The notes below the pieces were generated by a model, which was given only the letters and a program-made list of their open reading frames with translations, made no database searches and was not told where the DNA came from. 60,717 nucleotides of DNA from JAKSPM01 sp964450645 (lineage in GTDB: Bacteria; Bacillota; Clostridia; Oscillospirales; Oscillospiraceae), in the NCBI GenBank assembly GCA_964450645.1, contig CAYVEB010000007.1:1-60717 (forward strand). The letters run 5' to 3'. A program made the translations under genes and the position numbers. Positions 1 to 8,363 of the stretch are shown piece by piece. Within the stretch, counting starts at the first letter, position 1, and each line of letters begins with the position of its first letter.

Positions 1-188
1 ACCCCTCTTGCTTTTTTTGACGCACTGATTTCTACTCCCAGCAACATCGGCTTGCTATCCCGCGTTTTCCCGTCCCCCATGAGAACGGGAAAACACGGCA
101 TACGAACCTTTAACTTTGACGGCGATATTTCCCCATCTGAAAGGTTCGACTACATTGTAATCCTTTTGTCAAAAAAAGCAAGAGGGGT
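1..188. repeat. 188-bp element with 21-bp perfect terminal inverted repeats
   Basis: Bases 1-21 are the exact reverse complement of bases 168-188. The interior holds two further inverted repeats, one around 69-93 (GTTTTCCCGT / ACGGGAAAAC) and one around 105-148 (CGAACCTTT / AAAGGTTCG). No ORF is present. The shape fits a MITE-like element or a long structured RNA. The left end coincides with the window edge, so the element may extend further left and a target duplication cannot be checked. It lies just downstream of rsmG on the minus strand. Confidence 0.55.
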
Positions 189-249
189 TTGTAATTTTCT
201 ATATAATGTGCAACTTTTACAAAAATAACAGTTTACATTTAGGCATAAC

Positions 250-936
250 TCACAGCAACGGGTGCTGTTTGATCTTGGAAAAACGCCTGGGATACGCCAT
301 CGGCGTAGGCTTCACCTTACGGATCAGCACCGCGCAGCGTTCCGCCTCGCCGAGCGGATAGCGGTACAGCCGCTCAATTTTTCCGCCGAGTACGGCGACG
401 GCGCGGCGCGCCTCGTCCGCCTCCTGCCCGGCCTGGGCGCCCTTCATGGCCACAAACAGCCCGCCGACCCGCACATAGGGCATGCACAGCTCCGCCAAGA
501 CCGGCAGCCGCGCCACGGCGCGGGACGTGGCGACATCGTATTGTTCGCGCCGGTCCCGGACCAATTCCTCCGCCCTGCCGCACAGACACGTGGCATCCAG
601 CCCGATCCGGGGCAAAATCTCGTCCCGCAGCCAGCATATACGCTTGTTCAGGCTGTCAAGCAGTGTCAAGTCCATGGACGGCACGGCGATCTTCAGCGGG
701 ACGCCGGGAAAGCCCGCGCCGCAGCCGACGTCAATCACCCGCTTTTGCGCAAAATCCACACCTTGCGTCAAGCGGATACAGTCGGCAAAATGGAGCAGCG
801 CGACCGCGTCCGGCTTCGTGATCGCCGTCAGGTTCATCACCTTGTTTTTCTCGATCAGGCCCGCGCCGAAGGCGGCGAGCATATCCCGCTGCGCTTCGGT
901 CAAAAACGGGAAATATGTATCCAATACAGCACGCAT
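250..936 (-). CDS. rsmG: 16S rRNA (guanine-527-N7)-methyltransferase RsmG
   Basis: This cytoplasmic SAM-dependent enzyme methylates N7 of G527 in 16S rRNA and was formerly called GidB. The 228-residue length is normal for the family. The family signature NLTAIT lies at residues 35-40 and the SAM-binding glycine loop VIDVGCGAGFPG at about 67-78, followed by an acidic second strand and a SRAVA segment. It is the last gene of a minus-strand run, 12 bases after a pseudouridine synthase, so the two are probably co-transcribed. The identification rests on strong motif agreement; loss-of-function in this family is known to give low-level streptomycin resistance. Confidence 0.95.
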   Translation of the reverse strand: MRAVLDTYFPFLTEAQRDMLAAFGAGLIEKNKVMNLTAITKPDAVALLHFADCIRLTQGVDFAQKRVIDVGCGAGFPGVPLKIAVPSMDLTLLDSLNKRICWLRDEILPRIGLDATCLCGRAEELVRDRREQYDVATSRAVARLPVLAELCMPYVRVGGLFVAMKGAQAGQEADEARRAVAVLGGKIERLYRYPLGEAERCAVLIRKVKPTPMAYPRRFSKIKQHPLL

Positions 937-948
937 AGGCCCCCCTCC

Positions 949-1821
949 CTAAAGCAGCTCCACGTGCTGCCGGGAATTCACCTCCAGAATCTCCCCGCTC
1001 AGCGGATGCGGAAAGCGCAACCGCACCGCGCACAGCCGCTGCCAATGGCAGCCCCTTTCCAGCGCGTAGCGCTGCGACGCCTCCGTCCCATACTGCGGGT
1101 CACCCAGAATGGGAAAGCCGCTGTAAGCACAGTGCACCCGAAGCTGGTGGGTGCGGCCGGTAATCGGGTTCAGTTCCAGCAAACTGCACGCCTCGTTCTC
1201 CGCCAGCACGCGGTAGCGCGTCTTCGCGGCCTGACCGTCGGGCCGCACACAGCGCAGCAAACTGGTCGGCGAGAGCCGCGCAATCGGCGCGTCGATCTCC
1301 CCTTCTCGTGCGGGCGGGTGCCCGAACACCGCGGCGCAATAGGTCTTATGGATCCGCCCGCTCCGCAAGGCGTCGCACAAGATGGCGTGGGTGTGGGCGT
1401 TTTTGGCGATCAAAACGGCGCCGAAGGTGTCCCGGTCCAGACGGTTGACCAAGTGGACCGCGCATTGCTGGCCTGTCTGCTGATAATAGTACAGCAGATA
1501 ATTGGCAAGCGTTCCGTCCAGGCGGTTGAATGTGGGGTGCATCATCACCCCAGGGGGCTTATCCAGAACGATCAGCGCCTCATCCTCGCAGAGGATCTCC
1601 AGCGGCCCCGGCTGCGCGGGGTAGTCCGGCGGAGACTCGACAATCTGGACGGTGATCACGTCGCCGGGTTGGACGCGGTGGTGGATATGTACGCGCTCCC
1701 CGTTGACCCGGTAGGCGTCCCGGTATTTTAAACGCGTGGTCAATGTGGAGGACATTCCCAGTTCCCCGCGCAAAAAGGAAACCAGCTTGCCCGGTCGCCG
1801 GGCGGTATGCGTCAAGATCAT
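949..1821 (-). CDS. RluA/RluD-family 23S rRNA pseudouridine synthase
   Basis: A 290-residue RNA pseudouridine synthase with an N-terminal S4-like RNA-binding region (about residues 10-60) and the catalytic family motif seen as VNRLDRDT at about 125-132; the second Asp-containing RLD triad carries the catalytic aspartate. The usual HRLD is NRLD here. The GRTHQLRVH motif follows near residue 225. I place the start at 1821, not at an upstream ATG, because AAGGAG stands six bases before this codon. The exact target uridine cannot be told from sequence. A second, shorter family member lies at 34001-34669. Confidence 0.9.
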   Translation of the reverse strand: MILTHTARRPGKLVSFLRGELGMSSTLTTRLKYRDAYRVNGERVHIHHRVQPGDVITVQIVESPPDYPAQPGPLEILCEDEALIVLDKPPGVMMHPTFNRLDGTLANYLLYYYQQTGQQCAVHLVNRLDRDTFGAVLIAKNAHTHAILCDALRSGRIHKTYCAAVFGHPPAREGEIDAPIARLSPTSLLRCVRPDGQAAKTRYRVLAENEACSLLELNPITGRTHQLRVHCAYSGFPILGDPQYGTEASQRYALERGCHWQRLCAVRLRFPHPLSGEILEVNSRQHVELL

Positions 1822-1930
1822 AGGCGGCTCCTTGCATCGCCGGAAAATTGCGCGGCGCGCACCGCGCAAAACCGGTTCGCTTCTCTGGTAACATTAAGAA
1901 CATTATAATCCGTTTTCCTCCGGGACGCAA

Positions 1931-2989
1931 TCAATTTTTTTGCGTTTCCCACAGATCGGTAAACTGCTTAATTAAAATTGCACAGATGGGAAACAAAATC
2001 ATCCCCAAAATCCCGACCAGGCGGAATCCGGCGTACATTGTAAACAGCGTCAGCAGCGGCGACAGGCCGATCTGATGCCCCAGCATCCTCGGCTCAAGCG
2101 CCGTTCGTATCAGCGACACCACAACATATAAAATTAGCAAGCCAATCCCCATTGACGGATTGCCCTGCAAAAAGCACACCACCGCCCACGGAATCAGCAC
2201 AGTTCCCGCGCCCAGCACCGGCAGCGCGTCCACAATTGCGATAATCGCGCCGAACAGCAGCGGAAATTCAACCCTCAAAATCCATAGCCCCGCCGTCACC
2301 ACGGCGAAGCAGATGGTCATCAGCTTAAACTGCGCCTTGCACCAGCCGCCCATGGCCGATTTGAGCCGTTGGGTAAAACTTCCGATCCGCTTCCGCCAGG
2401 TATTCGGCAGGCGGGACATCAGCTGCTGCCGCAGCGATGGCCACTGGGAGGAGAACATAAAGCTGGACAAAATCGCCGTCACCAAAAACAGCAGCGTGCT
2501 GGGCAGCGACGAGACAGTCCCCGTCACCATCTGAAACAGCCAGCCGGAGATGGAGTCCAGCAGGACGCTGCCGCTAGCGAACAGATTCCCGATCCACTCC
2601 GACAGCGCCGTCCCCAGACCGTCCGGCAGACGCGAGGCCATGGAAGACAGCCAGTTCTGGAGTTTTCCCATGGGCCCCGCCAGGCTCTGCAGCAATTGGG
2701 GCAGTTGGCTCACAAAGGACTGCAGCTCCAGCAGCATCGCCCGCGCCAGGAAAAACAGTCCCGTGCCCAGTGCCACATAGATCAGCGCCATACCGGCCGC
2801 CGAGCAGACCCAACGGGGCAGCGTCTTGTTTTTTTGCAGCCCGCGAATCAGCGGTTCGGCAATTTTCGCCATCAAAAAGCCGATAAAAAACGGCAATAAA
2901 ATCGGAAACAGATACCGAAATCCCAGCCACGCGAGAGCGACCGCCAGCGCTCCATACAGGATAATTCGGGAAAGTTTCTTTCCTTCCAT
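1931..2989 (-). CDS. ytvI: AI-2E family membrane protein, YtvI-type
   Basis: A 352-residue integral membrane protein of the AI-2E/PerM family. It shows paired N-terminal transmembrane helices (about 7-50), a long amphipathic central region, and C-terminal helices with the family-typical GAIIAIVDALPVLGAG and LEPRMLG segments. This subtype is annotated in spore formers as sporulation integral membrane protein YtvI, which agrees with the SASP gene at 39673. The start at 2989 is preceded by GGAGGT at the right distance; an ATG 33 bases upstream has none. What it transports, if anything, is not known. Confidence 0.8.
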   Translation of the reverse strand: MEGKKLSRIILYGALAVALAWLGFRYLFPILLPFFIGFLMAKIAEPLIRGLQKNKTLPRWVCSAAGMALIYVALGTGLFFLARAMLLELQSFVSQLPQLLQSLAGPMGKLQNWLSSMASRLPDGLGTALSEWIGNLFASGSVLLDSISGWLFQMVTGTVSSLPSTLLFLVTAILSSFMFSSQWPSLRQQLMSRLPNTWRKRIGSFTQRLKSAMGGWCKAQFKLMTICFAVVTAGLWILRVEFPLLFGAIIAIVDALPVLGAGTVLIPWAVVCFLQGNPSMGIGLLILYVVVSLIRTALEPRMLGHQIGLSPLLTLFTMYAGFRLVGILGMILFPICAILIKQFTDLWETQKN

Positions 2990-3204
2990 TAAGTACCTCC
3001 AGATGCGATCGTGTGCAAACAAACCTTCTACCTACCATTTTGGCCCAATTCCCCGGAAATATACCCGCGGGCCTGCAAACAGTTCGTTTACTCTATATAA
3101 TATGTGCCGTGCGCGCCGGTTTTGTCCGCTGGTTTTTCCTTTTCGCCCGAACCAGCGCGTCGGCAAGGGCCGCTTGGCGCCAAGCACACAAATCCGCACA
3201 AAAA

Positions 3205-3232
3205 ATCCACCCTGCCATGCGGCAGGGTGGAT
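3205..3232 (-). terminator. Rho-independent terminator of the MATE gene
   Basis: A perfect 12-bp stem (3205-3216 with 3221-3232, four-base ATGC loop) is followed on the minus strand by a run of Ts. It lies 62 bases beyond the stop codon of the MATE exporter. Confidence 0.85.
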
Positions 3233-3293
3233 GCTCAATTTTCACCTTTACAATTTTTGGTTCGGCCCGCTTTTTAAGGCGGCGCAGGCGCGC

Positions 3294-4679
3294 CTAGCCT
3301 TTCGCGGGGATCGCCGCTTGCTGTTCCTCCCGCTTGAGCGAGCGCATGAAGCGGAAATACAACGCAAAAGAGATCCCCATCGTGATGCTGTCGGCCAAAA
3401 GCTGCGTCCATACCACGCCGTCGATTTGGAACAGATAGTCCATCAGGAACAGCAGCGGGATGTTCACCAAGCCTTGGCGGCACGCGGACAGCAGCAGCGC
3501 TTGCTTGCCCTGGCCCATGGCTTGGAACATAAAATTCATCTGCACGTTGGAGAGCATCAGGGGCGTGGCCAGGCAGCAGATGCGCAGAAAATACGTGCCC
3601 AGACGAACGGTTTCGGCGTCGTCGATGAACAGCGATACAAGATTCCCCGCAAAGGACTCAAAACAGACGATACACAGCACGGCAAAGGCCATGCCCCAAA
3701 TCCGGGCGCAGCGCGTCACGGCGCGCATCCGGTCGTAATTTTTGGCCGAGTAGTTGTAGGCCACCAGCGGCACCATGCCTTGGCACAGGCCCATACTCGT
3801 GTTGAGCGGCAGCATGTCGATTTTCTTCACAACGCCCACGGCAGCCAGGGTCACGTCGTTGTAGTTGGATGCCAGCTTGTTCATCGTGATGTTGGAGGCG
3901 CAGGCAAGCAGCGTATTGAGCGCCGACGGAACGCCTACAGCCAGAATCTTCCCGGTGTAGCACACGGCGGAGGGTACCAGCAGCGGAGACAGCGCCAGAA
4001 CGGTCTTGCCGCGCAGACGGTAGAAGGTGATCAGGAAATAGATGCACACGGTCACATTAGAAAGCATCGTCGCCACAGCGGCGCCGGTTACCTCATTGCC
4101 AGGCCGCACAATTACAAACATAAACAGCGGATCGAGCAGAATGTTTAAAACGCCGCCCATGCCCAGGCCCAGGCTGGCTTTTTTCGCGTAGCCCTCGCTG
4201 CGCAGCAGGTGGGCCATGGTCACGCTCAGCGTCGTGGGAACGCCGCCCACCACGACAACCCAAAACGCGTAGGACTTCGTATAATCCAAGGTGAAATCGC
4301 TGGCGCCCATCAAGCGCAGCAGCGGATCCATGAAGAAGAACACGCAGATGCAGTAGACAGCGGCCACGAGCAGGGTGCAATAGAAGCTGTAGGAGCAGAC
4401 CTTTCTGGCCTCATCCCCCTCCTGACGGCCCAGCAGACGGGATATCAGGCTTCCCCCGCCCATCCCAAAGAGGTTGGCCAGGGCGTTGGTCAAAAACATC
4501 AGCGTAAAGGCGATCGTGGCGGCCGCGACTTTATAAGGATCGTTGGTGCGGCCGATGTAAAAGGTGTCGGCCAGGTTGTAGATCATGGTAATCAGCTGGC
4601 TGATGATCGTTGGGATCGCCAAAGTCATCAGCGCCTTGGGAACCGGCATGGACTCAAAAATCTCTCTGTTCTCATGCAT
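3294..4679 (-). CDS. MATE family multidrug/cation exporter
   Basis: A 461-residue polytopic protein of the MATE family, which exports drugs or metabolites using a Na+ or H+ gradient across the cytoplasmic membrane. It has about twelve hydrophobic segments in two pseudo-symmetric halves. Family marks include the N-terminal ALPTIISQL-like helix (ALMTLAIPTIISQ), a GMGGGSLISRLLG loop after the second helix, and PLVAYNYSAKNYDRM at the start of the second half. Its substrate cannot be inferred. Transcription starts from a good promoter about 150 bases upstream, and the leader contains a possible pseudoknot and an attenuator-like terminator, so expression may respond to a ligand. Confidence 0.92.
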   Translation of the reverse strand: MHENREIFESMPVPKALMTLAIPTIISQLITMIYNLADTFYIGRTNDPYKVAAATIAFTLMFLTNALANLFGMGGGSLISRLLGRQEGDEARKVCSYSFYCTLLVAAVYCICVFFFMDPLLRLMGASDFTLDYTKSYAFWVVVVGGVPTTLSVTMAHLLRSEGYAKKASLGLGMGGVLNILLDPLFMFVIVRPGNEVTGAAVATMLSNVTVCIYFLITFYRLRGKTVLALSPLLVPSAVCYTGKILAVGVPSALNTLLACASNITMNKLASNYNDVTLAAVGVVKKIDMLPLNTSMGLCQGMVPLVAYNYSAKNYDRMRAVTRCARIWGMAFAVLCIVCFESFAGNLVSLFIDDAETVRLGTYFLRICCLATPLMLSNVQMNFMFQAMGQGKQALLLSACRQGLVNIPLLFLMDYLFQIDGVVWTQLLADSITMGISFALYFRFMRSLKREEQQAAIPAKG

Positions 4680-4731
4680 ACATTTATCATCTCTTCTTTA
4701 CCAAAATTCTAAAAACTCCAAAACTTCGCAA

Positions 4732-4764
4732 AAAAATAGAACAAGCGGCAAGCTGCTTGCTCCA
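4732..4764 (-). terminator. Attenuator-like terminator in the MATE leader
   Basis: On the minus strand the sequence AGCAAGC, an eight-base loop, and GCTTGTT form a seven-pair stem followed by CTATTTTTTTG. It lies between the MATE promoter and the start codon, so it would end transcription before the gene unless an alternative fold forms. Confidence 0.6.
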
Positions 4765-4827
4765 CCAAGTTGCGACCGTTCCTGCGCTGCCAGTGAGAAG
4801 ATGCCTGAACACTCACATTGCATCTTT
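4765..4827 (-). promoter_or_regulatory. Candidate cis-regulatory RNA (H-type pseudoknot) upstream of MATE
   Basis: Right after the predicted transcription start the minus-strand RNA reads AAGATGC, AAT, GTGAG, TGTTCAG, GCATCTT, CTCAC. AAGATGC pairs with GCATCTT, and the GTGAG in its loop can pair with the CTCAC that follows immediately, which gives an H-type pseudoknot. A GC-rich stretch and the attenuator follow. I could not match it to TPP, SAM, preQ1, cobalamin, fluoride, ZTP or T-box consensus patterns by eye. The regulatory role is inference. Confidence 0.45.
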
Positions 4828-4833
4828 AGGTTT

Positions 4834-4862
4834 ATTGTAGCATCCGTATTATGAAATTGCAA
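4834..4862 (-). promoter_or_regulatory. Sigma-A-type promoter of the MATE gene
   Basis: On the minus strand TTGCAA (4857-4862) and TACAAT (4834-4839) are separated by exactly 17 bases. The predicted start lies near 4827, leaving a leader of about 150 bases before the ATG. Confidence 0.7.
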
Positions 4863-5076
4863 GCCCTTTTTCTAAACATACCAGGTTAGTAGGAAAATCT
4901 TGTTTCTTTGCACATTTTTTCGATTGGTTTTTCGCAAATTTCTTGTGAAATTTGCAAAAACGAATTGAAACTGATAAAAAATTCGCAAAGTCATTGCAAT
5001 TTAAAATTTCCCGTGGTATGCTTATAAAGGTGCAAAATTGGTATGTCTTGAAGATTCGCTGCCCAATCCATTTCGA
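4863..5076. other. AT-rich intergenic stretch without a recognised gene
   Basis: The sequence between the MATE promoter and the duplicated island is AT-rich. A 93-codon open frame crosses it, but it has no ribosome site, no recognisable protein features, and runs into the duplicated unit. I see no gene here. Confidence 0.5.
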
Positions 5077-6534
5077 CTCGCGTTTCTATCGGCATTTATC
5101 TGTGTTGACGTTTGCACCAAAACCGCCGGCCTGTATGTCCAGCCGGTCAGCGCCGCCAATAACTTTCCGTGTGGTATGGAGGCGATTGCGTGTCTTATAT
5201 AAAACCAGATTTTTTTACCGGATACAGCACTGATGAGCTTTATTTGCGTGGATATTAGAATGGGGAGTTATATATGGAGTACATCACGATATCAAATATT
5301 ACAAACAACGGAAAAAGAATTGACATTGATTTTTCTGTTTCTAAGGGTATTGAGCGTTATTTTTTGCCTGAGTGTCATTTCTTTGCTGAGTATGATTATG
5401 ACATTTCTGATGTGCCCGTCTCTGTCGCGGTAGTACCGTTATTAGCAAACTTGCTTCCATTTTCATGGATTGTAGGGTGTATCATTTGGGTGGAAGAAAT
5501 TGACAAAGCATTTTATGAAATGCTTCCACGTTTGAAAAACGCCTTTCAGGAAATATATTATAATTATTCATTTAAAGGATCACTAATAGCTGCGAAACAG
5601 ATAGATAATTCGTATTGCGCGGAAAATAGAGCGATACAATTGTTTACCGGGGGGGTGGATGCTACTACAACATTTTATCGAATTGAGGAAATTGAAGATG
5701 TAGTGCTCTTTAATGTAAACGGCTGGTTTGCAAAGGATATTGTACCGAATGAGGTTTATGACGCAGATAAAAAAGCGATTGGTGAGTTTGCGTTGTTAAA
5801 TCGGGTTACGTGTCATTTCGGGCGCTCCAATTTTGGGAATCTTATAGATGGGTCGAAGATAGACGCAAAATACTATAGAAAGATCGGCGACGATTGGTGG
5901 CACGGATTTCAGCACTCCATGGCGTTCCTGGGGGCCGCCGCAATTTTGGGATATGCATTAAAGGCAAATAAAATATATATAGCGAGTAGCTACACAATGG
6001 GACAGGAGGTTTTGTGCGCTTCTGATCCGCGCACGGATTCATGCTTTGCATGCGCGTCGATGACAGTCATACATGACGGTTACGAGCTATCCCGGCAAGA
6101 CAAGATCGCCTTTCTTGTAAAGAAGCAAAAAGCATTACAAAAAGTTATGCCTTTGAGAGTTTGTATATTTAATAGTACGAATTGCTGCGCTTGTGAAAAG
6201 TGTTATCGGACTATGCTGGGAATTGTAGCGGAAGGCGGAGATATTCATAACTTTGGTTTTCAATTAAATGGTTCGCTATTTGATGGTGTGAAAGAATTCT
6301 TGGATACAAAAATAGGTTCTTTAAATGCCCATGCTATCTCTTTTTGGAAGGGAATTATTGCCCGGATGGGTAAAAATTATGATATTCTAAAAGAGGTCGA
6401 TCTCTATAACTATTTAAAAGAATATCCGATTGACAGAGCGTATAGGAAAGCCAGAATAGCGCACTATATAAAACATTTCTGGCGCCTTGTATGGAACAGA
6501 GTTAAAATCCATTTATCCCGGTGAGCAGATCTTT
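5077..6534 (+). repeat. Tandem duplication, copy 1 (1458 bp)
   Basis: This stretch matches 6563-8020 at a constant offset of 1486 bases. I count only five substitutions: three near 5130-5136, upstream of the gene, and two at the gene's 3' end (one silent, one just past the stop). Each copy carries a complete gene plus about 197 bases of upstream sequence. The copies are separated by 28 bases of unrelated sequence. The low GC content contrasts with both flanks. Confidence 0.95.
5274..6524 (+). CDS. PP-loop ATPase-like protein, duplicated copy 1
   Basis: A 416-residue protein with a degenerate PP-loop, FTGGVDATTTF, at residues 124-134 (compare SGGxDS in QueC and N-type ATP pyrophosphatases). 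A Cys cluster NCCACEKCYRTM follows at 303-314 and could bind zinc, as the C-terminal Cys motif of QueC does. A conserved-looking IHDGYELSRQDKIAFL segment lies at about 266-281. Proteins with this layout occur in surface polysaccharide clusters, but no such genes are adjacent. Base composition is much more AT-rich than the neighbours, which suggests horizontal acquisition. The ATG is preceded by GGGGAG. I infer ATP-dependent activation chemistry; the substrate is unknown. Confidence 0.6.
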   Translation: MEYITISNITNNGKRIDIDFSVSKGIERYFLPECHFFAEYDYDISDVPVSVAVVPLLANLLPFSWIVGCIIWVEEIDKAFYEMLPRLKNAFQEIYYNYSFKGSLIAAKQIDNSYCAENRAIQLFTGGVDATTTFYRIEEIEDVVLFNVNGWFAKDIVPNEVYDADKKAIGEFALLNRVTCHFGRSNFGNLIDGSKIDAKYYRKIGDDWWHGFQHSMAFLGAAAILGYALKANKIYIASSYTMGQEVLCASDPRTDSCFACASMTVIHDGYELSRQDKIAFLVKKQKALQKVMPLRVCIFNSTNCCACEKCYRTMLGIVAEGGDIHNFGFQLNGSLFDGVKEFLDTKIGSLNAHAISFWKGIIARMGKNYDILKEVDLYNYLKEYPIDRAYRKARIAHYIKHFWRLVWNRVKIHLSR

Positions 6535-6688
6535 GTTTCACGATGGGTGGAACATTTTTGCCCTCGCGTTTCTATCGGCATTTATCTGTGTTGACGTTTG
6601 CACCAAAACCGCCGGTTTGTACGTCCAGCCGGTCAGCGCCGCCAATAACTTTCCGTGTGGTATGGAGGCGATTGCGTGTCTTATATAA
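6521..6688 (+). CDS. Possible 55-codon ORF between the duplicated genes
   Basis: A GTG overlaps the stop codon of copy 1 (GTGA overlap) and opens a 55-codon frame with a short hydrophobic segment. Most of it falls in the start of repeat copy 2. The same frame exists before copy 1 but has no start codon there. No homology is recognised and there is no clear ribosome site, so it may be chance or a remnant of a gene cut by the duplication. Confidence 0.2.
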   Translation: MSRSLFHDGWNIFALAFLSAFICVDVCTKTAGLYVQPVSAANNFPCGMEAIACLI

Positions 6689-6744
6689 AACCAGATTTTT
6701 TTACCGGATACAGCACTGATGAGCTTTATTTGCGTGGATATTAG
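6676..6744 (+). CDS. Possible 22-codon upstream ORF of copy 2 (also before copy 1)
   Basis: A GTG-initiated frame of 22 codons ends 15 bases before the ATG of the PP-loop gene. The identical frame precedes copy 1 at 5190-5258. It could be a leader peptide or simply chance. Nothing else supports it. Confidence 0.15.
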   Translation: MSYIKPDFFTGYSTDELYLRGY

Positions 6745-6759
6745 AATGGGGAGTTATAT

Positions 6760-8010
6760 ATGGAGTACATCACGATATCAAATATTACAAACAACGGAAA
6801 AAGAATTGACATTGATTTTTCTGTTTCTAAGGGTATTGAGCGTTATTTTTTGCCTGAGTGTCATTTCTTTGCTGAGTATGATTATGACATTTCTGATGTG
6901 CCCGTCTCTGTCGCGGTAGTACCGTTATTAGCAAACTTGCTTCCATTTTCATGGATTGTAGGGTGTATCATTTGGGTGGAAGAAATTGACAAAGCATTTT
7001 ATGAAATGCTTCCACGTTTGAAAAACGCCTTTCAGGAAATATATTATAATTATTCATTTAAAGGATCACTAATAGCTGCGAAACAGATAGATAATTCGTA
7101 TTGCGCGGAAAATAGAGCGATACAATTGTTTACCGGGGGGGTGGATGCTACTACAACATTTTATCGAATTGAGGAAATTGAAGATGTAGTGCTCTTTAAT
7201 GTAAACGGCTGGTTTGCAAAGGATATTGTACCGAATGAGGTTTATGACGCAGATAAAAAAGCGATTGGTGAGTTTGCGTTGTTAAATCGGGTTACGTGTC
7301 ATTTCGGGCGCTCCAATTTTGGGAATCTTATAGATGGGTCGAAGATAGACGCAAAATACTATAGAAAGATCGGCGACGATTGGTGGCACGGATTTCAGCA
7401 CTCCATGGCGTTCCTGGGGGCCGCCGCAATTTTGGGATATGCATTAAAGGCAAATAAAATATATATAGCGAGTAGCTACACAATGGGACAGGAGGTTTTG
7501 TGCGCTTCTGATCCGCGCACGGATTCATGCTTTGCATGCGCGTCGATGACAGTCATACATGACGGTTACGAGCTATCCCGGCAAGACAAGATCGCCTTTC
7601 TTGTAAAGAAGCAAAAAGCATTACAAAAAGTTATGCCTTTGAGAGTTTGTATATTTAATAGTACGAATTGCTGCGCTTGTGAAAAGTGTTATCGGACTAT
7701 GCTGGGAATTGTAGCGGAAGGCGGAGATATTCATAACTTTGGTTTTCAATTAAATGGTTCGCTATTTGATGGTGTGAAAGAATTCTTGGATACAAAAATA
7801 GGTTCTTTAAATGCCCATGCTATCTCTTTTTGGAAGGGAATTATTGCCCGGATGGGTAAAAATTATGATATTCTAAAAGAGGTCGATCTCTATAACTATT
7901 TAAAAGAATATCCGATTGACAGAGCGTATAGGAAAGCCAGAATAGCGCACTATATAAAACATTTCTGGCGCCTTGTATGGAACAGAGTTAAAATTCATTT
8001 ATCCCGGTGA
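6760..8010 (+). CDS. PP-loop ATPase-like protein, duplicated copy 2
   Basis: The predicted 416-residue protein is identical to that at 5274-6524, including the FTGGVDATTTF loop and the NCCACEKC cluster. The only change inside the frame is a silent one near the 3' end. The upstream region, including the presumed ribosome site GGGGAG, is duplicated as well, so both copies can be translated. Two intact, identical, adjacent copies suggest either a dosage benefit or an assembly artefact; read depth would settle which. Function is inferred only as far as ATP-dependent PP-loop chemistry. Confidence 0.6.
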   Translation: MEYITISNITNNGKRIDIDFSVSKGIERYFLPECHFFAEYDYDISDVPVSVAVVPLLANLLPFSWIVGCIIWVEEIDKAFYEMLPRLKNAFQEIYYNYSFKGSLIAAKQIDNSYCAENRAIQLFTGGVDATTTFYRIEEIEDVVLFNVNGWFAKDIVPNEVYDADKKAIGEFALLNRVTCHFGRSNFGNLIDGSKIDAKYYRKIGDDWWHGFQHSMAFLGAAAILGYALKANKIYIASSYTMGQEVLCASDPRTDSCFACASMTVIHDGYELSRQDKIAFLVKKQKALQKVMPLRVCIFNSTNCCACEKCYRTMLGIVAEGGDIHNFGFQLNGSLFDGVKEFLDTKIGSLNAHAISFWKGIIARMGKNYDILKEVDLYNYLKEYPIDRAYRKARIAHYIKHFWRLVWNRVKIHLSR

Positions 8011-8165
8011 ACAGATCTTTTGTGGAAGACAGCGGATTGTCAGATGTACTGCCCATTTTTCATACAAACCCAAATATTGATCGTCGCCACCAAGAGGTGA
8101 CGGATCCCGGAGAAAAGGCGCAGATTGCTGTAAAAGGAGTTCCGTATTGCCGCTTAAAAGGGTAG
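8007..8165 (+). CDS. Possible 52-codon ORF overlapping the stop of copy 2
   Basis: A GTG overlaps the TGA of copy 2 by the GTGA pattern and opens a 52-codon hydrophilic frame ending at TAG 8163-8165. It has no recognisable family. Its codons do not resemble noise as clearly as most shadows do, and it could be the tail of a gene that once followed the PP-loop gene. Evidence is weak. Confidence 0.2.
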   Translation: MNRSFVEDSGLSDVLPIFHTNPNIDRRHQEVTDPGEKAQIAVKGVPYCRLKG

Positions 8166-8363
8166 CAATACCTGATGGGAAGCATCTGCTTTAACGGACA
8201 GCAAAATCCCGACTGAGATTTTGCGAGAAAAGTTGGCCGCGGCCCGATGGCCTTGGCATAGGTTTCATTTTGGAAACAGGAAACCCGGTCTGTACCAATT
8301 TGAGGCCCTCCTTTTTTATGTTCTTTGGGCTCACGCAGTGATAGAAATATTCTTTTTTGCCTC
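8166..8363. other. Intergenic region before the transketolase operon
   Basis: About 200 bases without a convincing gene. A hairpin is formed by GCAAAATC and GATTTTGC near 8202-8225 with an eight-base loop. A short T tract occurs near 8311-8319. No other signal is visible. Confidence 0.4.

Larger units (their letters stand above)
6563..8020 (+). repeat. Tandem duplication, copy 2 (1458 bp)
   Basis: Second copy of the unit at 5077-6534. The right junction lies just after the stop codon of the PP-loop gene, where the sequences diverge after AGATCTTT. The near-identity implies a recent event or ongoing homogenisation by recombination. Confidence 0.95.

Noticed and set aside
262..1731. 489-codon plus-strand frame over rsmG and the pseudouridine synthase
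   Set aside because: It is antisense to two well-supported genes, is Arg/Gln/His-rich as GC-rich shadows are, and has no family features. Similar long shadows lie over glyS, rqcH, the giant gene and htpG.
4952..5233. 93-codon frame before the PP-loop gene
   Set aside because: No ribosome site or recognisable content; it crosses from unique sequence into the duplicated unit.
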